Source: Cordylochernes scorpioides (taxonomy: Eukaryota; Arthropoda; Arachnida; Pseudoscorpiones; Chernetidae). From it: a stretch of DNA of 64,000 nucleotides. Below are positions 44,641 to 56,154 of this stretch, piece by piece; positions within the stretch are counted from its first letter, which is position 1; each line of letters begins with the position of its first letter. The stretch spans positions 8,715,854 to 8,779,853 of the forward strand of contig CP092869.1 in assembly GCA_030710605.1 (NCBI GenBank). Direction: 5' to 3'. The translations under genes and the position numbers were made by a program. Below the pieces are notes generated by a model. The model did no database searches, was not told where the DNA came from, and saw nothing but the letters and a program-made list of their open reading frames with translations.

Positions 44641-44706
44641 CAATCGCCGAGAAACTTTAGAAAGTTATTTACTATACTACTGGGAAGGATTTTGGTTTGA
44701 ATTTGA

Positions 44707-45401
44707 TCGATATATATATATAAATGATTGTATGTGTGTGTGTGTGTCTGTCCTTTATGCCTGACCAAACCACTCATTGGAACGCCATGAAACTTTGGGA
44801 AGTTATTTAGTATAGTACTGGGAAGGTTTCTGAAAATTAATTTCGTGAATATCTTGAATATCCTTAGAGTTATTTGCAGATTTGTATATTTAACTCGCAA
44901 GCAGCGCCACCATTGCGACTATGATAACAAGTTTTTTTTTTATCTATAAGTTTTATTATCACTAAGTTTATTATCTTAAAGATTATTTATCAAAAGTAAG
45001 ATTATCTCAGGATGACATGGCAATTTATTTGAGACAAGAATAATGATACAATTCCAAGGCAAAGATACTATTCCTTCAACTTTCAATTACCGAGGGAACC
45101 AATTAAAATTGATTTTATACAACTTATCGAGTATTTTTCAAGGGTCCGGGAAAAATGTTCACTAGATAAAACGATGATTTTGTAATGTAGAAAATTAGGA
45201 AAGACAAAATTCAGGATGACACGGCACACAGGGACCGGGAAAAAATGTTCACTTTATCAAGAGATTCAAATTTACGAGTTTCAAATTATCAAAATATATC
45301 TATTATTTTTTAAATAAGTTTATAGAGAATTGTTTAAACAAATATTCGTTAGACAAACTTTACTCGGGTAAAACCCGAGCGAAGCCGGGTACATCCGCTA
45401 G
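44707..45401 (+). mobile_element. Helitron (GAAGCC-hairpin family), precise ends
   Basis: A|TCGATATATATATATAAATG at 44707 and hairpin CCCGAGCGAAGCCGGGT, then ACATCCGCTAG|T ending 45401. 695 bp, non-coding. Motif CTCGCAAGCAGCGCC is shared by the family. Confidence 0.82.
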
Positions 45402-45795
45402 TTTGAAATAAATATTCTTTGCAATTTCATTTGCAAATTTTCTACTTTCACTCGCAAGCAGCGCCTCTCGCGGTTTCTGGTGAAATTATATTTATAAATT
45501 GTAACAAGGCTTAAAATTTGTTCCAGGTATAATAAATTTAATTTGAAAATTTAGTAATATAATATTCCAATGATGTAAAAAAAACTTGGTATTTTAATAT
45601 TAATATATTTTCAAAGAAAATATTGTAATGATATATGTTAAAATGTAATGTTGAAATATATTTTTACATTGCTAATTTAATTTGTTGTTGTTTTATAATA
45701 ATGAAGATGCAAATTACGTTGTTGTTGTTTATTATCGTTTGTTTATATAAAAATTACATTGTATGTGCTGATGATAACAAAAATGAATTTTTAAA

Positions 45796-46248
45796 TCTAT
45801 ATATATAAAATTGAATGTCTGTCTGTTTGTCTGTACTCTATAGATTCAAAAAACATACCTCCAATCGCCGTGAAATTTTGGGATATTATTAGGTATATCA
45901 CCGGGAAGGTTTTTGAAAAATAATTTCATGAATATCTTGAATATCTTTAGAGTTATTTGCAGATTTGTAGATTTAACTCGCAAGCAGCGCCCCCATTGTG
46001 ACGATGATAACAAGTTTTCTTAAAACTAAGTTTGTTATCTTGAATATTATTTATCAAAAGTAAGATTATCTCTGGATGACAAGGCAATGTGCCACGGGAA
46101 AAAATGTTCACTAGAAAAAACTATGATTTTCTAATGTAGAAAATTAGGAAAGACAAAATTCAGGATGACACGGCATGTTTTAACAAATGTTCGCTAGACA
46201 AACCTTTACTTGGGTAAAACCTCGGGCGAAACCGGATACGTCCGTTAG
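45796..46248 (+). mobile_element. Helitron, same family, mutated end
   Basis: A|TCTATATATATAAAATTGAA at 45796; the end is CGGGCGAAACCGGATACGTC followed by CGTTAG, so CTAG has become TTAG. 453 bp. Confidence 0.75.
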
Positions 46249-46439
46249 TTATTATATATAATTCATTGAGAAAAAAAAAGAAATAATTAATTATCAAATT
46301 CACAAAAGTGACAATATCTTATTTAAAATATAATAAATGTTTTCAAAATATTATGTGTTTCAAAAATATATTTAAACGCATATAACAATTATTATATTTA
46401 CATACGTTTATAAATCAATTATAGGTGAATTGGATGTTT

Positions 46440-46780
46440 TCTAGAATCGTTTTAACAAATGTTCGTTAGGCAAACTTTTACTCGGATAAAAAACCGGGCG
46501 AAGCCGGGTACATTCGCAGAATACAGTTATTTACAAATCTTCGTTTGTGGCAAGATACTATTCCTTCAACTTCAAATTACCGAGTGGATCAATTAATACT
46601 GATTTTTTTCAAATTATCGAGTATTTTTCAAGGGACCAGAAAAATTCTCGAATTATCTAGAGTATAGACAAGTATAGATTCAGTAGGGATTGGATGTTTG
46701 CTAGAATCGTTTTAACAAATGTTTGTTAGGCAAACTTTTACTCGTGGAAAAATCAGGCGAAGCCGGGAACATATATATAT
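46440..46780. repeat. Truncated Helitron 3' ends
   Basis: CCGGGCGAAGCCGGGTACAT at 46495 and CAGGCGAAGCCGGGAACAT at 46751, each preceded by TCGTTAGGCAAACTTTTACTC-like sequence. No 5' ends adjoin. Confidence 0.6.
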
Positions 46781-47107
46781 GTTTGTCGGCTATGCACGCC
46801 CTCAATATGTAACTAATCTCGCTTAAATTTAAACAGTACAGAGAGTTAAGTCGGAAGAGCTTTTTGTTGCACTTATAACCAAGAAAAAATATAATCAACC
46901 AAATACTGAGCAACAATTATTTTTTAGGCAGAAATGATTATGACAATATTGCCGTTTCATGCTTGATTGACATAAACAAAATTCTTTAGGGGAATATTCA
47001 CTAAAGAGGACCACGGGCGAAGCATGATAATAATAATTTTTAAAAGGCAGGAACAAAATCTACCAGCGAAACATTTACTCGAGCAGAGGACACACGAAGC
47101 CAGGTCA

Positions 47108-47396
47108 TCTCTATATATAAAATATCGTTTCTCAGCCTTTTGGCTAAGATCATGTAGTATATCTCTAGATATTTTTATTTATGTATATCTTTTTAAAAGT
47201 ATTTTCAGTAGAGAGAGAGAGAATATTTTTGCTTGAAATATATATTTTATATATTATATAAATATATAATGTAACAAATATCATTATCATTATTATCATA
47301 ATATTCTGTATGTTCCTGAATATTATTATCAATAATATTCGTTTGGCAATTTTCATTCGGATAAAACCCGGGCGAAGCCGGGTACACATCCGCTAG
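47108..47396 (+). mobile_element. Helitron carrying a U2 snRNA 5' fragment
   Basis: A|TCTCTATATATAAAATATCG at 47108 and CCCGGGCGAAGCCGGGT then ACACATCCGCTAG|T ending 47396. 289 bp. The U2-like sequence starts 16 bases from the left end. Confidence 0.72.
47124..47163 (+). pseudogene. U2 snRNA 5'-end fragment
   Basis: ATCGTTTCTCAGCCTTTTGG followed by CTAAGATCATGTAGTAT matches the highly conserved first 40 or so nucleotides of U2 (stem-loop I and the start of the branch-site pairing region) with only a few changes. The remaining 150 nt of U2, including the GTAGTA-downstream part and Sm site, are absent. It cannot function as U2. Confidence 0.75.
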
Positions 47397-47397
47397 T

Positions 47398-47823
47398 TCT
47401 ATATACAGTTATCAGCGTCATGCGTTCTGTCACCGTTTGCTTTTGGCGGCGTGATCGTAGCGAGCCAATAGGAGAGCGCCATTCAGGTGTCACCGTTTGC
47501 TGCGCCACCACGTGGCGCGACGGTGACCTTGAGTTACGTAATGACAGGGTAGGAACAAGAAATCACTTGCTATCATTATCATATAATTTATGTATATATC
47601 AGATTTAAAATATACTCGTACAAAAAATCTAAATAATACAATTTTCAAATATCGTTGTGAAAATTTACATTTTTATTTTTGTATTTTAAAAACACACAAA
47701 GATTGAAGCGGGACGTTTCAAAAGAGTGCCATCCACGACGCCAATTTATAATTGTAAATAATAGTATTTTAATAAAATATTTAATTGGGTAAAACCCGGG
47801 CGTTGCCCGGGTCATTCGGCTAG
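47398..47823 (+). mobile_element. Helitron (GTTGCC-hairpin family) abutting the previous one
   Basis: It begins TCTATATACAGTTATCAGCG one base after the preceding CTAG and ends CCCGGGCGTTGCCCGGGTCA followed by TTCGGCTAG. Cargo includes GGCGGCGTGATCGTAGCGAG and CACCACGTGGCGCGACGG. There is no tRNA in this copy. Confidence 0.7.
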
Positions 47824-47934
47824 TTGTTTTATAAATGGGAATCAACTTTGTAACCATTATACGTGTTAGCATTCCTTTTAGAAGCAATCTAAAATTTAGC
47901 TAGTTTAACCTAGGCTAAAAAAAATTCAAATAAA

Positions 47935-48015
47935 AGGGCCCATGATGCAGAAAAAATCTGTTCCACCAGATGGCGCTCTACCATCAATTTTTTTGTTTTC
48001 ATTTAATTATAAGTG
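47935..48015 (+). repeat. Tail fragment of the hammerhead repeat family
   Basis: CCACCAGATGGCGCTCTACC resembles the tail palindrome at 12.96 and 54.06 kb. No head or hammerhead is attached. Confidence 0.4.
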
Positions 48016-49160
48016 AATTGATACCATTGGGGCTTTTTATTTTATTTTTCAAAATGTATGATTAATTTATGTGAAGTATAAAATTATATGAATAAATTTT
48101 TGAACATATATAGAAAAATTACAAATCCTATTTTAATCTAAGTGAATAAAGGCATTGGGTAGGGAAAAAAAAGAAAATGAAGAAAAGGATAAAAAGAAAC
48201 AATGTGATAAGATCAAATCCAAATTGTACCTTATCAAAAGGATAAAAAATAATTTTAAAATCATTATCTTTCGAAAAATATTTTCAGGTTGTTTACTTTT
48301 AAATGATAGCACTTTTAGTGTGCATTCTAGCTAATCAAACTTCCAAATGTATCCATGATTCTTCCTCTACCTTATGTTATTCCAAATAGCAGAATGTTAC
48401 TCTCTAAGAAACCTTTTTGGTTACACTGCTAAAATAGTGGATTCTTATGCTAGGCCTTAATCGTCTGGTAGTAAACAAAAATCATGCAACTTAGGAGTCG
48501 ATATTTGAAATGCATTCTAAAATTTTGAGCACGGTGGGCATATGCTGAAAACAGTCGCTCAGCCCTGCATTCTAATATATTGTAATTTTGGTAATAAATT
48601 TCTATTTAAACAGAAATTAATGTCAATATTTGATTTAAAAAATCAGAAATATATAAATGGCGTCATATATTTGGCCAAATAAGGTTATGAAAACATGGTC
48701 GAATTATTGCAAGAGTCAAATTATCATGTGTCGAATTTACAAGGCTATACTGTATTAACTCAATTGTAAGATTTAGTGTAATTTGGATTATAGATATAAA
48801 ACACGAGGTATAATTAAACAAATCTGAATCAATAAACTGTGCTCGACCTAAGGCTACTTTTACTTATGTTATTTTATTGATTTGAAAATTGTTTTATATA
48901 GTGGCAGAAAGTGATTGCACAATTCTGTGTAAATTGATACTTTTTTTTTGGGTACTGTTATTTTATAGTAACAGAGCGTATAGATTGTAACCTGTCTGTA
49001 TATATTGATATTTTAACATTTAAATGCAGTTTCAGTTTTATAGTCTCGGAATGCTTAACGTTTTTCTCGTGTTTTGAATTTTGTTTTTAATTTGAATGGA
49101 ATTATTTATAGTCACTGTGAAAAGTCATGAGTAAAGATATTTCCCAGTTTTTTTATTAAT
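48016..49160. other. Non-coding stretch
   Basis: A/T-rich with no frame showing a domain; no repeat family recognised apart from general T-runs. Confidence 0.5.
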
Positions 49161-49161
49161 A

Positions 49162-49477
49162 TATACAGTTATCAGGGTCATAATCAATTATTTTACAATC
49201 AATTCTGTCACTTTTTGCTTTTGTGAATGGAATAAATACCCAAATATGGCAATTTCTTATAACCATCGGTGGTTCAGTGGTAGAATGCACGCCTGCCACG
49301 CGGGCGGCCCGGGTTCGATCCATGGCCGATGCATTTTTTTTTTACAATTTTTAAAACTCATTTATATATTATACAAGAATGACATCCACGTCGCCAATTT
49401 ATAATTGTATCGAATAGTATTTGAATAAAATCATTTAATCGGGTAAAACCCGGGCGTTGCCCGGGTCATTCGGCTAG
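49162..49477 (+). mobile_element. Helitron with tRNA-Gly cargo
   Basis: 5' part TATATACAGTTATCAGGGTC; 3' hairpin CCCGGGCGTTGCCCGGG and TCATTCGGCTAG ending 49477, then T. Same tRNA-plus-tail module (GCATTTTTTTTTACAATTTT) as at 33.1 and 30.8 kb. Confidence 0.75.
49263..49333 (+). tRNA. tRNA-Gly(GCC)-derived pseudogene
   Basis: Same 71-nt frame as 33109-33179 with a substitution in the anticodon stem (GCACGCC) and a damaged T-arm (TCGATCCATGGCC). Followed by a T-run. Confidence 0.7.
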
Positions 49478-49479
49478 TA

Positions 49480-50335
49480 TTAATATATTTTTAAATCACT
49501 ACCATTTATTTTCTATAGTCATACAGTGAAGCCATTTGTTTGTCTTTTACCTGGATGTTTATAAATAATTAATATCATTGACTTGTGGGTTTTCTCCTAT
49601 AAGTATTGTTGCACCAGGTTGCGTCTTGGCAGACTCTTCAACCTTAATTCACTCCTGTGCCGGGTCTTGTATCTTACCAGGGCGTGTTTCAACCATCCTA
49701 CAAATTTATACAAGGGAATAATGAGATAACTTTAAGTAGCCTCAAGAATATTTTATTTATTTCCCACATCAAAGAGAGCAGTGAAGTCACACAGTGTGCC
49801 AAAATACAAATAGTGTTTCTATAATACATATATTCTGCTTATATTACATATATTCTTTTTAAAAAAATGAGTAAAAACAAATTAAAATAAAATAGGTTCA
49901 TTAACCATGATGCAACAGTATATAGGGCTGTTTTTAAACAACTGGAATTTGCTGTTCTATAACCTGAATGAGTGCATGCTACAGAGCTTCTCCTGTATGT
50001 GTATATTAATGTGTTTGTTAATGTTAGGAATTTTCTGTACTATAATCACAGTGAGTGCAAGAGTAAGTGCAAATTTATGAGTTTTCATATATACTATAAT
50101 TGTTCTTCAAAAGTCAGAGAGAGGTCATGAATATGTTTTTTTTTTTCCAGTAACACAAGATAATAAGACCAATTTCAAATAAATAAAGGTATTAAATGTG
50201 TTTTTATCTGATGCTGGTATCAAAATTGTTACCAAACCCCCCACACTATTTATCTATTTTAATTTGGTCTTATCACCTTGTTATTTTAATCTATAATTCA
50301 AACTGTACCTAATTGTTGTTCAATGGTATGTGTTT
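49480..50335 (-). other. Downstream flank / probable 3' UTR of the zinc finger gene
   Basis: No other gene seen. Minus-strand AATAAA signals occur, for example opposite TTTATT near 49748, so part may be the 3' UTR of the zinc finger transcript; the cleavage site was not determined. A degenerate repeat at 49950-50110 may be a decayed finger array (spaced ATGTGT and TCTCCTGTATGTG motifs). Confidence 0.4.
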
Positions 50336-52599
50336 TCAAATGTCTCCTAGTTTCTGTTCTATAGTGCCAGAAAGGATGTGAGTAGAGTTATCTTCATTGT
50401 GTTTAATTTGGTGTTTTCTTAAATCCCCAGAGTTTACTGTTTTATAGTCACAGTGAGAGCATGAGTAAGGTTTTTCTCCTTTAAGAGTATGAAGATGTAT
50501 TTTTAAATTACCAGCTTTTGTTGTTTTAAAATTGCAGTGGGAACATGAAAAAGGTTTTTCCCCAGTATGTGTAAATATATGTACTTTCATCTCTCCTGAA
50601 GTTATTGATCTATAATCACAGTGAGGGCATGAGTAAGGTTTTTCTCCAGTATGAGTATGAAGATGTCTTTTTAAATGAGCAGCTGTTGTTGTTTTAAAAT
50701 CGCAGTGGGAACATGAAAATGGTTTTTCTCCAGTATGTGTAAATATATGTAGTTTCATCTGTCCTAAAGTTGTTGATCTATAATCACAGTGAGTACATGA
50801 GTAAGGTCTTTCTCCAGTATGTGTAAATATATGTACTTTCAACCGTTCCATAGTTATTGATCTATAATCACAGTGAGGGCATGAGTAAGGTTTTTCTCCA
50901 GTATGAGTATGAAGATGTCTTTTTAAATGAGCAGCTGTTGTTGTATTAAAATCGCAGTAGGAACATGAATAAGGTTTTTCTCCAGTATGAGTATGAAGAT
51001 GTCTTTTTAAATGAGCAGCTGTTGTTGTTTTAAAATCGCAGTAGGAACATGAATAAGGTTTTTCTCCAGTATGTGTAAATATATGTACTTTCAACAGTTC
51101 CATAGTTGTTGATCTATAATCACAGTGAGGGCATAAGTAAGGTCTTTCTCCTGTATGGGTATAATAATGTTTTTTTAAATTATCAGCTGTTCTTGTTTTA
51201 AAATCGCAGTGAGAACACGAAAAAGGTTTTTCCCCAGTATGTGTAAATATATGTACTTTCATCTCTCCTGAAGTTATTGATCTATAATCACAGTGAGGGC
51301 ATGAGTAAGGTTTTTCTCCAGTATGAGTATGAAGATGTCTTTTTAAATGAGCAGCTGTTGTTGTTTTAAAATCGCAGTGGGAACATGAAAATGGTTTTTC
51401 TCCAGTATGTGTTAATATATGTACTTTCATCTGTCCTAAAGTTTTTGATCTATAATCGCAGTAGGAACATGAAAAAGGTTTTTCTCCAGTATGTGTAAAT
51501 ATATGTACTTTCAACAGTTCCATAGTTGTTGATCTATAATCACAGTGAGGGCATGAGTAAGGTCTTTCTCCAGTATGGGTATAATAATGTCTTTTTAAAT
51601 TATTAGCTGTTGTTGTTTTGAAATCGCAGTGAGAACATGAAAAAGGTTTTTCTCCAGTATGGGTATGAATATGTCTTTTTAAATTATAAGCTGTTGTTGT
51701 TTTAAAATCGCAGTGAGAACACGAAAAAGGTTTTTCTCCAGTATGTGTAAATATATGTACTTTCATATGTCCTAAAGTTGTTGATCTATAATCACAGTGA
51801 GTACATGAGTAAGGTTTTTCTCCAGTATGAGTATGAAGATGTCTTTTTAAATTACCAGCTGTTGTTGTTTTTAAATCGCAGTAGGAAAATGAATAAGGTT
51901 TTTCTCCAGTATGTGTAAATATATGTACTTTCAACTGTTCCAAAGTTTTTGATCTATAAACACAGTGAGGGCATGTGTAAGGTTTTTCTCCAGTATGGGT
52001 ATAATAATGTTTTTTCAATTTATCAGCTGTTGTTGTTTTAAAATCGCAGTGAGAACATGAAAAAGGTTTTTCTCCAGTATGGGTATGAATATGTCTTTTC
52101 AAACAAACAGCTGTTTTTGTTTTAAAATCGCAGTGAAAACATGAAAAATGTTTTTCTCCAGTATATGTTAATTTATGTTGTTTCAAATTACTTGTATAAA
52201 TTGTTTTATAATCGCAGAGAGAACATATATAGGGTTTTTCTCCTGTATGTTTATATTTATGTATTTTAAAATTTCCTAAATTTTCTGTTTTATAGTCGCA
52301 GTAAAGGCATGAGTAGGCTTCTTTTGATTGCTCATTTTGCATCTCTATCAGTATTTTATGAGATTGTTTTCTATTGTTAGATTGATGGTATATATTGGAT
52401 TTGTCTTTTCTGAATAATGATCGATAGCATTTCTCACGAGAAAAAGCAACTCCTCTAAAGTTAGAAGAATAATATTCATGAAACCTTTCTCTCTGGTGGC
52501 CATTTTGAAAAGTTTCATCTTCTATTGAGGAGTGCAGTTCATGTAATACTGAATCTTGGGATGAAGCTGAGAAGGTCTGAAGGAATGGTGTAACCCCAT
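50336..52599 (-). CDS. C2H2 zinc finger protein, 23 tandem fingers
   Basis: From the first Met at 52342 the frame encodes 668 residues, almost all 28-residue C2H2 fingers joined by TGEKP linkers. I count 23; finger 6 is defective (its first Cys is Phe, in YSFSYCDL). Two finger types alternate: CSHCDFKTTTA--LKRH and CPHCDYRSTT--MKVH, showing expansion by two-finger units. The frame stays open upstream to 52599, where a minus-strand TTCATATAG|AT gives a plausible splice acceptor, adding about 86 low-complexity residues. No in-frame ATG lies in that part, so either translation starts at 52342 or an upstream exon exists. Predicted nuclear DNA-binding protein. Target and species name unknown. The only apparently intact host-type gene here. 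Confidence 0.85.
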
Positions 52600-52782
52600 C
52601 TATATGAACACAACATGATCTTAATGTAAATATATAGGTTTGATAATATTTCTAAAATGCTAAAGCCTATGTTTATACAAAAAAGAGGAACCTCTCCCTT
52701 TAAATATATGTTAGATTGATAGGTTATGTTTATCACCATAGTAAAAAACATTACTAGTGGTTATAAGGAATGAAGCACACAA
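52600..52782 (-). other. Probable intron or 5' flank of the zinc finger gene
   Basis: Just upstream of the proposed acceptor; A/T-rich with an in-frame stop at 52652-52654. No upstream exon identified. Confidence 0.4.
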
Positions 52783-53110
52783 CATGAGTTTTTTAATTAT
52801 TATCCCCCTAGTACACATGGTACAGGATATGATAATCATGGTGGGCAGAAGTTGATGACTGCTTTTACATTATGTGCATCACATGTCTACACATGTGAAA
52901 AGGGGTTTGACTTTTGCCCTTACTAATCTGCCAGAACCCCTTTTGGTTACTTTCACTCGCTGATAGGGTTGAACTTTTGCAAGAATAGAGGGCCATTGGA
53001 GCATTTCCTTTTAATTAGAAAAAAAAGGGCCCAATGAGGGATTCGATTCCGGGTCGTAGTGTTCAAATCCAAAGGTTTAGACCACCCTTCCACCGACTCC
53101 ATCCACAACA
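52783..53110 (-). mobile_element. tRNA-derived SINE, copy 2
   Basis: The minus strand shows an A-box-like GGTGGTCTAAACC and B box GGAATCGAATCCC, a T-run, then the same body as 1411-1668 (GCTCCAATGGCCC, CAGCGAGTGAAAGTAACC, CTTTTCACATGTG), ending GGGGGATAATAATTAAAAAA. This copy preserves the 5' tRNA part better than the 1.4 kb copy. Confidence 0.72.
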
Positions 53111-53625
53111 TGAATTTAATCAAAATCAGACAAATAGCCAACATGTATACCCTGCTTTTAGGCTATCGACCTCATCAGTACAAATGCAAATTAAATTTTA
53201 TAACATCCAACAAAGTAAGTTAAGAAATTGGTCGAATTTACCCAAAAGGTGTTTGAACTGGAGAATTGGAAGAGGCCTATTTTGAAGGTAAAATACAATC
53301 TGAAATTGTGGGTGAATGATATTCATTTACCAAAGAGACACCTTTCCCTCTAATTATTTCTTAGAGGGCCATATTTTATAACTCCTCACGTGAGATATTA
53401 TGTAATCCATTATGTTGCCCCTTTACTGATGAGAGAGGGGAGAGTATCGAAAACCAAGATAAACAGGTCAGCTATTTGTCTGAATTTGCCAAATCAGGTG
53501 TTGTGGCTCTTCCTCATTACCACCAGTGAAGTTTTTTACTAGGATGATAAACCTAATGCATTTTTACACTACATATTTAAAGGGAGTACATTTGGTATAT
53601 GAATATCCTACTTCCAACTTTGGTA
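53111..53625. other. Non-coding stretch upstream of the zinc finger gene
   Basis: No domain in any frame, no repeat recognised. Confidence 0.45.
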
Positions 53626-54260
53626 GAGCGCCATCTAGTGGAACAGAAATCAACTATTCATTGATTCAACCTGTTCCCTGTTATTGGGCCAACCCATTTT
53701 CTTGATAAATCAAAAAAGCCATCCAAGAACGCGTTTAGCGCTCGTCAGCGTGGAGCAGGCTGTACCACTGCGACCAAAAATATTTTTGGACCTGGAGGCT
53801 TTTTGAGAAACCAAGAAATGAGTTTTTAAGGCTAAATTTGCCTAAATACGCTTAACACATGAAAAAATAATAGAAAAAAAATAAAAAGGTCAGGTGTTGA
53901 TATTAAAAATGAAGAAGGCATATCCTGACCAAAATCACATGTGCTTTTTAGATGGCAGAGTGCCATCTAGAGGAACAGAAATCAACTATTCATTAATTTA
54001 ACCATGGGGTGGCCAAATATCAGGAAACAGGTTAAATCAATGAGGAGTTGACTTCTGTTCCACTAGATGGCGCTCTGCCATCTAAAAAGCACATGTGCTT
54101 TTGGTCAGAAAATGCCTTCTTTATTTTTAACATCAACACCTGACCTTTTATTATTTTTTTCTATCTTTTTTTCTTGTGTTAAATGTATTTACGCAAATTT
54201 ATCCTTAAATACCCATTTCTTGGTTTCTCAAGAAGCCACTGGGACCAATTTATTTCCAGT
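53626..54260. mobile_element. Inverted pair of hammerhead-family repeats
   Basis: The minus-strand half (about 53626-53998) reads tail, linker, head with hammerhead remnant, tail. The plus-strand half (about 54016-54260) has tail, linker, head. The two arms share AGATGGCGCTCTGCCATCT, TCACATGTGC, CATCAACACCTGACC and the T-rich linker, and are inverted about a centre near 54005. This is the same modular arrangement as at 3.5-4.0 kb and supports a Penelope-like origin. Confidence 0.6.
53716..53772 (-). ncRNA. Decayed hammerhead ribozyme
   Basis: On the minus strand: outer helix AGCC (pairs with GGCT), CCACG, core CTGACGA (one change from CTGATGA), a collapsed stem II, TAAACGCGTT and CTTGG. The outer helix is AGCC/GGCT here versus AGCT/AGCT at 3.8 kb, so pairing is retained. 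Stem II deletion and core changes predict no activity. Confidence 0.6.
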
Positions 54261-54261
54261 T

Positions 54262-54727
54262 GTCACATATTATTCTCAAGACTTGATTTCATTTTATTTT
54301 GAACCTGACTTGCCCCTCATTTCTAACTTCAGAATTACCACAGTCCATAGCATAAAAAATATATATATTATTCGTACCAAGATGTGGAATACTTACAGTC
54401 GAGGGGGTCTTCCATATTATAGGCATATTCGAAGGTCTCCAGGGCATCCAGGGATTTCTGGAGAGAAGTTAGATACTCTTGGGAGAAAACCATTTTCTAA
54501 AACCACACATACTTTTGTTAATTTTGTGTAATCAACCTATTTACTTTATCTAATTTAATTCAATGCAGGCTTTAATACAACACCCTTTTAACAGCATTTG
54601 TTGGTTGGAAATTTATTTGGAAAATATATACATACATCAACCAATTTTTATTTAATCCCTGTGTGACACTCTTGTCACTTTTCAATCCTGATTAACTTTT
54701 GAATTTACATATTTAAAATATTTTATA
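54262..54727. other. Stretch without a confirmed gene
   Basis: An open frame ends at 54531 (SRGGLPYYRHIRRSPGHPG near 54390-54450) but begins inside the hammerhead repeat and matches no family I know. It could be a terminal exon, but nothing else supports this. Confidence 0.35.
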
Positions 54728-55410
54728 CTAGCGGATGTACCCGGCTTCGCAAGGCTTTTACCCGAGTAAAGGTTAGTTTAACGAACATTTGTTAAAACAA
54801 TTCTCTATAAACTTATAAAAAATATATAATAGATATATTTTGATAATTTGAAACTTGTACATTTGAATCTCTCGATAAAGTGAGCATTTTTTCCCGGTCC
54901 CTTGAAAAATACTCGATAAGTTAAATAAAATCAATATTAATTGGTTCCCTCGATAATTGGAAGTTAAAGGAATAGTATATTGCCTTGAAATTGTATCATT
55001 ATTCTTGTCTCAAATAAATTGCCGGGTCATCCTGAATTTTGTCTTTCCTAATTTTCAACATTACAAAATAATCATTTTATCTATTCTCCCAATATATATG
55101 TTGTAGATAAATGATAAAATAAATTGCGATGAAATGAGTAGTTTGATCCGGCATAAAGAAGAGGCATATAATCATTTTTTTCTATATGCATGATAATATT
55201 TAGAGCAGACTGTTGAATTATAACAGATAAATTATAATATTCATCTTGGTTATTTTTTAGGCGAAAAGTTATTTCAAAAATTGTATTTGCTAGAAACCTT
55301 CCCAGTACTATACTAAATAAGTTCCCGAAGTTTCATGGCGTTCCAATGAGTGGTTTGGTCAGGCATAAAGGACAGACACACACACATACATTCATTTATA
55401 TATATATAGA
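54728..55410 (-). mobile_element. Helitron (GAAGCC-hairpin family), minus strand
   Basis: Plus-strand A|CTAGCGGATGTACCCGGCTT at 54728 is the 3' end; the 5' end is TATATATATAGA|T at 55410. 683 bp, precise A/T flanks. Confidence 0.8.
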
Positions 55411-56150
55411 TAATACAATATTTATGTTTAGAGAGGTTTAGGATTATTTTGCATAAATAAAGATTTAATTTATAATTTTATTAATAACAGGATCCAACAT
55501 GCACTTACTAAAACTAGTACTTTTTAAGCAATATTGGCACAAATGGATGAATATGTCTAAAAATGAAGAGATCAGCGGGTTCATCCCTGCACATCTCTGC
55601 TGGTGGATAATTTCTGAGACACACAAATACTTACTCTTTAAAATCATATTTAAAAAAAAAAAACCTTTGTATTATGTGAATTGATGCCATTGGGACATTT
55701 CTTATTTCATTTATTTTGCTTTAATATTGTTGCACCAAGTTGCAGCTTTGCAGGGTCGTCGACCTTGGTTTCTTCCTTTTTATTAATTAAAAGCTTTTAT
55801 TTAACTTGCCTATCTGTCTGTCTGTCTGTCGCCAAATCTTGTAATCAATTTTTAATATACTTATAGAGGGCACCTTTAAATATGAAATTTGGTACACATG
55901 TTCAAACCTGATGACAATGCTAGCTGACCAATTTTCAGACTTCTGGGTTGTCAGGTTGGCCACGAACGGACAGATTTCCAAATTTCCTTTCAAATTTTGT
56001 ATATTTAATTTTAATATGCTTCCAGACCATATAGAATAATGAAACTCACAATACTCGCTCAGTCCAATTAATAATTGACAGATAGACAGACATACACATT
56101 CATTTTTCTATATAGAGATTAGCAGTAATTAAACGTAATAGTAAGAAAAT
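55411..56150. other. Non-coding stretch with an older Helitron-like piece
   Basis: It includes CTGTCTGTCTGTCTGTCGCC near 55810 and, reversed, TCTCTATATAGAAAAATGAA ending near 56119, a Helitron-type 5' end on the minus strand. The 61-codon frame at 55499-55684 follows an AACAG that could be an acceptor but matches no known protein. Confidence 0.45.
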
Positions 56151-56154
56151 GTTG

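Noticed and set aside
54067-54531. 154-codon open frame that might be a terminal exon
   Set aside because: Its first half is the hammerhead-family repeat; the rest has no family match I can name and no confirmed splice site.
55499-55684. 61-codon frame after a possible splice acceptor
   Set aside because: No similarity recognised, ends in a lysine/A-run, and no neighbouring exon found.
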